Origin: Bacteroidota bacterium
Lineage (GTDB): Bacteria; Bacteroidota; Bacteroidia; Bacteroidales; UBA1556
Length of the DNA: 5,113 nucleotides
Assembly (NCBI GenBank): GCA_003973505.1
Contig: QNXT01000291.1
Location: 1 to 5,113 of the forward strand
Direction: 5' to 3'
Below are positions 1 through 5,113 of this stretch, in pieces. The position numbers and the translations under genes are program-made. The notes below the pieces were generated by a model that saw nothing but the letters and a program-made list of their open reading frames with translations, did not search any database and was not told the DNA's origin. Every line of letters begins with the position of its first letter. Within the stretch, counting starts at the first letter, position 1.

Positions 1-1691
1 ACGACAAACAATTAAACCTCCACTTAGGTATTAATGGCAAGGAAAACCTCGCCTCAGTGCGAGCAAACATCTCCTTTGAGCAGGATCATAAAATGGATAT
101 GGATATAGATATTCACAAACTTAATCTCGACTTCTTAAATGTGTATTTTACTGATTATCTTTATAATGTTACTGGCAACATCTATTCAAACATAAAAATA
201 ACGGGCACAACGGATAAGCCCATTATAAATGGATTTTTCCAGTTTAAGAATACCCAATTTGGGCTAAACGATTTACAAGAGGTTTTCAGATTAAGTAATG
301 ATAATGTCGTCTTCGACAATAACAGCATCAATCCTCACAATTTGACCATTACTGATAAGGATAATCATAAAGCTTTTTTTACAGGAAGCATTGATTTAAT
401 AGACAATAAGGTGTTGTTTAACCATTTTCACATCAAGTCGGATGCCATGGAGCTAATGAATTCAAGTCAGGTTTACGCACAATTTGATGTAAAGATGAAT
501 GGTTTTATCGACGACTTAAATACTAAATCATATATAAAAGTGGACTTCCCAACGGTTCTAAACTATACATTCCCGGAAGATTTATCGGTTCATAAAAATG
601 AAGACATCGTAAATTTTACAAAAATCGACACCATAAATCTGGTAAAGAATGTAATTGACACAACACTCATGCAAAAAGAATCGCACCTACTGAATATATT
701 TAAGTATTTGGATGCCGACCTTGTGATTGATGAAGGTTGTCGGTTTAATCTATACTTCGATAATACCATGGAAAACTACCTTAACGTGACTTTGGAGGGT
801 GATGTGAAATATCTTTATTCGGATGAAGTGCCCAAGACTTCAGGCCTCCTAAATATCGTAAAAGGAAGAATGAGCTATTCTATGCCCATGGTAGCCATGA
901 AAGAATTGGAAATAACCGACAATAGTTTTATAAAAATCACCAACGAAATAGAAAACCCTTATGTATCCATCAATGCTGTTTCCAAAATTTGGGCACAAAC
1001 CGGTGATTTAATTGAGGGTTATAATAAAAATTTGGAAGTAACAGTCTTTGTGTATATGCGAGGCACTCTCGATAATTTAATAGTACAATTTGATGTGGAC
1101 CAGCATACAAATGACGCTTTAGTATCTTCTAAAATTTCGCAGATGAGCGAAAAAGAGCGCACCATGAACGCTGTAAATCTACTTATACGCGGACAGTTTG
1201 CCTCTAAGCAAAACAATATGACCATAGATGTAAATTCATACGTAAACACATTAATAGCCAAAGCGCTAAATAAACTTATCAGCGATAGAATAAGCTTTGT
1301 AGATATGAGTTTTGATATAAAAAGCTTCAACAACATCAACTCCAGTGGTGCCGTGGAAGAACAATCGAATGTGTTTTTCAGTGTGAAAAAGAGTTTCTAC
1401 CACGACCGTATTCGTGTAAACTATTTAAGCAATTTAAGTTCGACAACCGTTCAAAATGCACAACAATATACGAGTACCGAATCTTTTACCGAACGTAATT
1501 TTTCCATTGAATACGATATTTCAAAGAACGGTAATTTCCAGGCAGTCCTATTTCGAAAAGATACTTACGAAGATGTAATGGAAGGAGAGATTACCTCTAC
1601 AGGAGGCGGCTTAAAAATACGCAAGTCCTATAATTCCTTCCGTGATATTATTGATGGAAACTCAAAAAAGAAAAAAGAAAAGGCAAAGTGA
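1..1691 (+). CDS. tamB: TamB, translocation and assembly module inner-membrane component (5'-truncated, C-terminal 562 residues)
   Basis: The reading frame is open from the left edge (first full codon at 3) to TGA at 1689-1691, so the gene is cut by the window. A GTG at 57 is internal and not the start: the codons before it encode matching sequence (DKQLNLHLGINGKENLAS). TamB proteins are inner-membrane-anchored, periplasm-spanning beta-helical proteins that work with TamA-type barrels in outer-membrane biogenesis. The visible part has the family's repetitive beta-strand texture, for example GTTDKPIINGFFQFKNTQFG near visible residues 66-85. The TamB/DUF490 C-terminal hallmark, a G-x-L-x-I-x-x-G-x-x-x-Y block leading to ENPYVSINA, lies at about visible residues 281-325. 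A helical stretch (SKISQMSEKERTMNAVNLL) and a final beta-rich part follow, with the late GEITSTGGGLKIRKSY segment and a lysine-rich tail (SKKKKEKAK). Family members usually exceed 1000 residues, so much is missing. It overlaps tamL by four bases. The family call is firm; its cargo is unknown. Confidence 0.88.
   Translation, partial: DKQLNLHLGINGKENLASVRANISFEQDHKMDMDIDIHKLNLDFLNVYFTDYLYNVTGNIYSNIKITGTTDKPIINGFFQFKNTQFGLNDLQEVFRLSNDNVVFDNNSINPHNLTITDKDNHKAFFTGSIDLIDNKVLFNHFHIKSDAMELMNSSQVYAQFDVKMNGFIDDLNTKSYIKVDFPTVLNYTFPEDLSVHKNEDIVNFTKIDTINLVKNVIDTTLMQKESHLLNIFKYLDADLVIDEGCRFNLYFDNTMENYLNVTLEGDVKYLYSDEVPKTSGLLNIVKGRMSYSMPMVAMKELEITDNSFIKITNEIENPYVSINAVSKIWAQTGDLIEGYNKNLEVTVFVYMRGTLDNLIVQFDVDQHTNDALVSSKISQMSEKERTMNAVNLLIRGQFASKQNNMTIDVNSYVNTLIAKALNKLISDRISFVDMSFDIKSFNNINSSGAVEEQSNVFFSVKKSFYHDRIRVNYLSNLSSTTVQNAQQYTSTESFTERNFSIEYDISKNGNFQAVLFRKDTYEDVMEGEITSTGGGLKIRKSYNSFRDIIDGNSKKKKEKAK
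1677..1691 (+). promoter_or_regulatory. tamB stop / tamL start overlap (GTGA), likely translational coupling
   Basis: The tamL GTG at 1688-1690 overlaps the tamB TGA at 1689-1691. Upstream bases are purine-rich (GAAAAGGCAAA), with only a weak AAGG resembling a Shine-Dalgarno core, as is common in Bacteroidota. GTG is preferred because the next in-frame ATG (codon 29, at 1772) would leave only 12 residues before the lipobox cysteine and remove the whole basic n-region. I infer that ribosomes ending tamB restart here, matching output of the two partners. Confidence 0.7.
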
Positions 1692-4048
1692 AAGAGATAA
1701 AACACATAAGCTATCGTTCTCATCTACTGAGAAAAGGAAAAAAGCAACAAGTTTTTTTTAAGGCGATAACTATGCTCGTTATTTTAGGTTCCTTCTTCTT
1801 CACATCCTGCTCTAACACTAAATTCTTAAAAGATGACGAAGTACTATACACCCGTACTTGGTTCAAATGGCATGGCAAGAAAAAAGTAGAACGCCTTCCT
1901 TATAAGGCCTACGATGTAGTAATGACTGGCTATGTGCGTACAAATTGGAATTATATTCTATTTTCAAGAGCAGGACTTACATTCTACAACTATTTAAAAC
2001 CCAGTAAAGATTGGGGGCCTCGCCATTATTTATGGTCGGTTGCGAGTAAACCGCCTGTTCTTCTCTCGCAGGTAAATCCCGAAGCACGCCTTGTAAAAAT
2101 GCGACAAAGCCTATTCGACCAAGGGCATTTTGATAGTAAAGTAAGTTTAGAGTTGCGATATAAAGGGAAAAACAAAAAGAAGGTACAAGCAATATACACT
2201 TTGGACATGAAAACAGCCTACCGTTTTCGTAATTTTAATTATTTATCATCTTCAGAGCCCTTTGACATATGGATAAAGAAAAGTATGAATAAGAGCTTTA
2301 TAAAAAAAGGGGATGAATATTGGTTGCTGAATCTAAAAAACGAACGGCAACGAGTTAGCGACATACTACGAAACGAAGGCTATTTCTTTTTCAACCCCAA
2401 CTTTATCATATTTGATATTGACACCACCGTTGGCAACAGGCAAATAGATGCTTTGATGCGCATAAAACCCGAAATACCCGAATTTAAGAAACAACAATAC
2501 ACCCTGAGCAAGGTAAATGTTTACTTCAATGTAAATCGCGATAGTATTGGTTTGATACCCATGGAATACGACAGTATAAACAACATCTATTACCAAAAAC
2601 AGGATTTCTATAAACAGAAGTATATTAATCGAATTATTTCTATTCACAGCGATAGTCTTTTCAGAGTAAACAATCATCGCAATACCGAGCATTACATTAA
2701 TGGCTTTGGCATCTTCAAGCAAAATGAAATGATTTACACCATTGATTCCACTAAGAATAATGCGCTATCGGCAAATTTGGTTCTTAGTCCCATTAAACCC
2801 GTTACTGTGGGTTTAGAAGTGAATTTTGCCACAAAATCAAACGACTTCCTCGGGCCATCAGCCATTTTATCAGTTACTCATGCCAATATATTTCATGGTG
2901 CCGAACACCTCAGCTTTCAACTCGATGGCGGTTTTGAATGGCAAAAAGCCAGCAAACGAAGAGCCTATAAATTGGGCTTAAACTCCTATGAAATTGGGGT
3001 AAAAACCATTTTAGAATTCCCACGATTTATACTTCCTTTTAAAGTTCCCAAACAAAGCAAAAGATATATTCCAAAAACGTATTCCATATTGGGTTATAAA
3101 TTAATAAAACGGGTAAAATATTATGAAATGAGTTTTGCTCAAGCCAATTTTGGCTATAAATGGACATCGGATAACAGACTAAAGTGGAAGGTAGAACCCT
3201 TGACATTTAATTATATTACCATGTTGGGGAAATCCCAAGAATTTGAAGACTATTTAATAAAATACCCTAGTGTAGCAAGGAGTTTTGACGAGCAATTAAT
3301 ACTTGGCTCAACCTATAGTTTAACAATCGACCGAATTAATAAACATAATAAGTTCAAGAATTTTTATAATAATATTACCGTAGATGTTGCTGGGAATACG
3401 ATTAATCTATTATTCAAAACCAAAGAAAAGCTGGCAGAGAATGCCCCCGATCTTCTTTTTGGAGCAAAATATTCGCAATACATAAAAATCACCAACGACT
3501 TCCGTAATTACCTCCACATTTCGCCCGTACAAAAGCTTGTTACCAGAGTACTTATTGGTGTAGGAATACCTTATAATAAATCAAATACACTTCCATTTAT
3601 CAAACAATACTTTGCGGGAGGTAGTAACGACTTAAGAGCTTTCTATGCACGCACAGTTGGGCCGGGTAGCTATAAAAAAGATTATTCAAACACCAATTTA
3701 TTATTGGATCAATCGGGAGAAATAAAGCTCATTGGTAATATTGAATATCGATTCCCAATCACCTATAAACTTGATGGCGCAGCATTTATCGATGCGGGGA
3801 ATGTTTGGCTATTAAACGAAGATTCAAGTCGTGTGGGCGGTCAGTTTCATTTCAATTCATTTGCAAAAGAAATTGCCGTTGGTGCAGGCATTGGATTCCG
3901 TGTAAACCTTGATTATGTAGTCGTACGCCTCGATGCTTCCATTCCATTACGCCACCCCTATAAAGACAATGGTAAGTATTGGACTTTTTCTAGCCCTTAT
4001 TTTTTCAGAGATTATATTCTTTCATTTGCCATTGGCTATCCGTTCTAA
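1688..4048 (+). CDS. tamL: TamL-type outer-membrane lipoprotein, TamA/BamA (Omp85) family
   Basis: This is an outer-membrane beta-barrel of the Omp85 superfamily, the expected partner of TamB. The N-terminus has a basic region (RSHLLRKGKKQQ, residues 10-21), a hydrophobic stretch (about 26-39) and a lipobox-like FTSC with the lipidated cysteine at 41, so the mature protein should be a lipoprotein. This is the Bacteroidota arrangement; proteobacterial TamA is not lipidated. Residues about 45-340 resemble POTRA modules, including PPVLL at 122-126 with RQSLFDQGHFDSKV after it, and a second module around DILRNEGYFFF (from 225). The barrel starts near residue 375 (GLEVNFATKSNDFLGPS). The Omp85 loop-6 motif is at 644-660 (GGSNDLRAFYARTVGPG), with the conserved arginine at 650 but Ala-Phe in place of the usual Gly-Phe/Tyr. 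The chain ends in a strand, YILSFAIGYPF, with the terminal phenylalanine typical of barrel proteins. The gene appears complete and intact. General BamA is the alternative; the tamB neighbour and lipobox favour TamL. Confidence 0.9.
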   Translation: MKEIKHISYRSHLLRKGKKQQVFFKAITMLVILGSFFFTSCSNTKFLKDDEVLYTRTWFKWHGKKKVERLPYKAYDVVMTGYVRTNWNYILFSRAGLTFYNYLKPSKDWGPRHYLWSVASKPPVLLSQVNPEARLVKMRQSLFDQGHFDSKVSLELRYKGKNKKKVQAIYTLDMKTAYRFRNFNYLSSSEPFDIWIKKSMNKSFIKKGDEYWLLNLKNERQRVSDILRNEGYFFFNPNFIIFDIDTTVGNRQIDALMRIKPEIPEFKKQQYTLSKVNVYFNVNRDSIGLIPMEYDSINNIYYQKQDFYKQKYINRIISIHSDSLFRVNNHRNTEHYINGFGIFKQNEMIYTIDSTKNNALSANLVLSPIKPVTVGLEVNFATKSNDFLGPSAILSVTHANIFHGAEHLSFQLDGGFEWQKASKRRAYKLGLNSYEIGVKTILEFPRFILPFKVPKQSKRYIPKTYSILGYKLIKRVKYYEMSFAQANFGYKWTSDNRLKWKVEPLTFNYITMLGKSQEFEDYLIKYPSVARSFDEQLILGSTYSLTIDRINKHNKFKNFYNNITVDVAGNTINLLFKTKEKLAENAPDLLFGAKYSQYIKITNDFRNYLHISPVQKLVTRVLIGVGIPYNKSNTLPFIKQYFAGGSNDLRAFYARTVGPGSYKKDYSNTNLLLDQSGEIKLIGNIEYRFPITYKLDGAAFIDAGNVWLLNEDSSRVGGQFHFNSFAKEIAVGAGIGFRVNLDYVVVRLDASIPLRHPYKDNGKYWTFSSPYFFRDYILSFAIGYPF

Positions 4049-4079
4049 AGGCGATTTTTTATACATAAGTATATGTTTT

Positions 4080-4174
4080 GGCTAAAGCCCCTAGAGTATT
4101 ACAATCTCATTAGGGAGGGCATTAATGCCCTCCCTAATGATTCTGCCTGAAATTGGGCTTTAGCCCTATTTTTT
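4080..4174 (+). terminator. Probable intrinsic terminator of the tam transcript
   Basis: Arms GGCTAAAGCCC (4080-4090) and GGGCTTTAGCC (4155-4165) are perfect reverse complements and enclose a second, stronger hairpin at 4107-4140. The run TATTTTTT (4167-4174) follows the outer right arm directly. It begins 31 bases after the tamL stop and has the layout of a Rho-independent terminator for + strand transcription. The stem is unusually long and nested for a terminator, so it may be a repeat element that also terminates. No matching T-run lies on the other side for minus-strand transcription. Confidence 0.6.
4107..4140. repeat. Perfect 34-bp palindrome inside an outer inverted repeat (REP-like element)
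   Basis: The half TCATTAGGGAGGGCATT (4107-4123) is followed immediately by its exact reverse complement (4124-4140), with no mismatch. As RNA or single-stranded DNA it would form about 15 base pairs with a TTAA loop. It lies inside the 11-bp arms at 4080-4090 and 4155-4165. Each outer arm can also fold on itself (GGC-TAAA-GCC; GGGC-TTTA-GCCC), so the region could form either one long nested structure or three separate hairpins. The GC-rich arms stand out from the AT-rich surroundings. The structure is seen directly; calling it REP-like is inference, as only one copy is in the window. Confidence 0.75.
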
Positions 4175-4320
4175 AAGGATATGCTATCACCCTAATTAAC
4201 TGGAAGAAATACGCATCTTAGTATATATACACAAGCCCATAAGAATTTCCTATCATAATGTAGTCGCTGTTTTTCCAATAACCTCCCAAAAGTGTTTAAA
4301 AGAGTTATTCTAAAGAAGGG

Positions 4321-4335
4321 AATTTTCTCAAAATT
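4321..4335. repeat. Small inverted repeat beside the candidate promoter
   Basis: AATTTT (4321-4326) and AAAATT (4330-4335) are perfect reverse complements separated by CTC. The right arm overlaps the position expected for the -33 box of the candidate promoter by two bases (4334-4335), so it could be an operator. The arms are pure A/T and short, so chance is a serious alternative. Confidence 0.3.
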
Positions 4336-4365
4336 AGAATTTTTCAAATATTTAATGTATTTTTG
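4334..4365 (+). promoter_or_regulatory. Candidate Bacteroidota-type promoter for the response regulator gene
   Basis: TATTTTTG at 4358-4365 matches the Bacteroidota -7 consensus TAnnTTTG exactly. At a 20-base spacing upstream, TTAG (4334-4337) is an imperfect match to the TTTG -33 box. Transcription would start about 7 bases past the -7 box, near 4372, giving a leader of roughly 20-25 bases before the ATG at 4396. The -7 match is good, but T-runs are frequent here and the -33 box is weak. Confidence 0.45.
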
Positions 4366-4395
4366 AAGTCTATTCTAAAAAAACAATGAAAGCCC

Positions 4396-5113
4396 ATGAG
4401 TTTAAATAAAATTTTTATCGTTGAAGACGACCCTGTTTATGCGCATATTCTAAGTTATCACCTAAAGCAAAACCCTGATAATCAAGTTGAATTATTCACA
4501 ACAGGAAAAGAAATTCTTGCAAATCTCCGCCATAAGCCAGATATCATTACCCTCGATTATAAGCTGCCTGATATGCTCGGAATAAAGGTTTTGCAAAAAA
4601 TAAAAGAACAATTGCCTGATGTTCCTGTAATAATTATTTCAGGACAAGAAGATATTTCAACTGCGGTAGAATTATTAAAAGCGGGGGCCTACGATTATAT
4701 TGTAAAAAACGATGACACAAAAAATCGGCTTTGGAATACCATAAAAAATGCTAGTGAGCAGCTTAAACTACAGCGAGAAGTTCAAAGCCTTAGAGAAGAA
4801 GTTGGTCAAAAATATGAATTTTCAAATATCATTAAAGGCAACAGTCCTGCTATAAAACGAGTATTTGCCCTCATGAATAAGGCTGTACGCACAAATATTA
4901 CGGTTTCCATAACCGGGGAAACGGGTACAGGTAAAGAAGTTGTTGCAAAAGCCATTCATTATAATTCAGATCGACGCAATAAGCCGTTTGTGGTTGTAAA
5001 TGTTTCGGCAATTCCCGAAGAACTTATTGAAAGTGAAATGTTTGGTCACGAAAAAGGCTCTTTTACAGGAGCGCATTCGCGTAGAATTGGTAAATTTGAA
5101 GAAGCAAATGGAG
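4396..5113 (+). CDS. NtrC-family sigma-54-dependent response regulator (3'-truncated, first 239 residues)
   Basis: The protein is a two-component transcription activator cut by the right edge. Residues 1 to about 120 are a receiver domain: the acidic cluster is E10-D11-D12, the phospho-acceptor is D54 (TLDYKLPD), the switch serine is S82 and the conserved lysine is K104. A charged helical linker (about 112-140, EQLKLQREVQSLREEVGQ) leads to the AAA+ sigma-54-interaction domain from about 144. Walker A is GETGTGKE (174-181). The sigma-54 contact loop is GSFTGA at 221-226, a Ser variant of GAFTGA, inside the familiar FGHEKGSFTGA context. Walker B, the rest of the AAA+ domain and any Fis-type DNA-binding domain lie beyond the window. 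The family predicts phosphorylation by a partner histidine kinase, then ATP-driven opening of sigma-54 promoters; neither kinase nor targets are visible. The ATG at 4396 is chosen because the receiver domain begins right after it (NKIFIVEDD). The gene is separated from tamL by a probable terminator and has its own candidate promoter. Confidence 0.95.
   Translation, partial: MSLNKIFIVEDDPVYAHILSYHLKQNPDNQVELFTTGKEILANLRHKPDIITLDYKLPDMLGIKVLQKIKEQLPDVPVIIISGQEDISTAVELLKAGAYDYIVKNDDTKNRLWNTIKNASEQLKLQREVQSLREEVGQKYEFSNIIKGNSPAIKRVFALMNKAVRTNITVSITGETGTGKEVVAKAIHYNSDRRNKPFVVVNVSAIPEELIESEMFGHEKGSFTGAHSRRIGKFEEANG

Larger units (their letters stand above)
4175..4395. other. AT-rich intergenic leader upstream of the response regulator, no gene seen
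   Basis: Together with 4049-4174 this makes the 347-base gap between tamL and the regulator gene. I found no convincing small protein, tRNA or known RNA in it. It contains small symmetric sites: GATA-TGC-TATC (4178-4188) and the palindrome GTATATATAC (4221-4230). A 9-bp direct repeat, TATTCTAAA, occurs at 4306-4314 and 4371-4379. AAGCCCATAAG (4233-4243) recurs with one change over the regulator start codon (4390-4400). In such AT-rich DNA most of these could be chance. Confidence 0.5.

Noticed and set aside
57..59. GTG that could be taken as the start of the first gene
   Set aside because: The frame is open back to the window edge and the upstream codons continue the same beta-rich pattern. 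TamB proteins are far longer than 544 residues, so the gene is truncated at the edge.
1019..1339. Minus-strand reading frame of 106 codons inside tamB
   Set aside because: It lies entirely within a strongly supported gene on the other strand and shows no recognisable domain or start signal; it is a shadow frame.
1829..1841. Lys-Asp-Asp-Glu after the TamL lipidated cysteine as a surface-lipoprotein export signal
   Set aside because: The motif lies at +8 to +11 relative to Cys41, whereas described Bacteroidota export signals sit directly after the cysteine. A barrel protein with periplasmic POTRAs needs no surface display of its lipid anchor.
1977..2722. Three minus-strand reading frames (1977-2192, 2026-2208, 2366-2722) inside tamL
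   Set aside because: All are nested in the tamL coding region, two overlap each other, and none resembles a known protein.
4072..4080. TATGTTTTG as a -7 promoter box
   Set aside because: It has three bases between TA and TTTG where the consensus has two, and it lies immediately upstream of the probable terminator.
4068..4180. Target-site duplication flanking the nested palindrome, which would prove insertion
   Set aside because: The flanks share only T-rich composition; no convincing direct repeat borders the element.
4201..4216. TGG...GC pattern suggesting a sigma-54 -24/-12 promoter
   Set aside because: The spacing between GG and GC is one base too short for sigma-54 promoters, and the flanking consensus bases do not match.
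4396..5113. Response regulator as a dedicated controller of the tam genes
   Set aside because: Adjacency is the only argument. A probable terminator and a separate promoter lie between them, and no regulator binding site is visible near tamB.

Overview
The window looks like chromosomal DNA from a member of the Bacteroidota. The evidence is an AT-rich base composition, start regions that are A-rich and lack good Shine-Dalgarno sequences, a candidate TAnnTTTG-type -7 promoter box, and a TamA-like outer-membrane barrel made as a lipoprotein. I cannot place it below phylum level. All three genes are on the + strand.

Region 1 (1-4048) is a two-gene unit for outer-membrane biogenesis. The 3' part of a TamB gene enters from the left edge; its start and probably most of its length lie outside the window. 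It ends in a four-base GTGA overlap with a complete gene for a TamA/BamA-family (Omp85) protein of 786 residues. That protein has a lipoprotein signal peptide, POTRA-type repeats and a C-terminal beta-barrel, matching the Bacteroidota TamL type. TamB should span the periplasm as a beta-helical groove from the inner membrane, and the TamA/TamL barrel should receive its C-terminus in the outer membrane. The overlap suggests translational coupling of the two partners.

Region 2 (4049-4395) is a 347-base gap without a recognisable gene. Its left part holds a striking nested inverted repeat: an uninterrupted 34-bp palindrome inside an outer pair of 11-bp arms, followed by a T-run. It probably terminates the tam transcript and also resembles REP-like palindromic repeats. 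Its right part is AT-rich, with a small inverted repeat next to a candidate promoter for the next gene.

Region 3 (4396-5113, running off the right edge) is the first 239 codons of an NtrC-type response regulator: a receiver domain, a helical linker and the start of a sigma-54-interacting AAA+ domain. The probable terminator and separate promoter suggest it is not cotranscribed with the tam genes.

I see no convincing undescribed system. The points most worth a second look are the nested palindrome and an in-phase A-AAA-AAG slippery heptamer at the end of tamB, from which a -1 shift would read without a stop into tamL.
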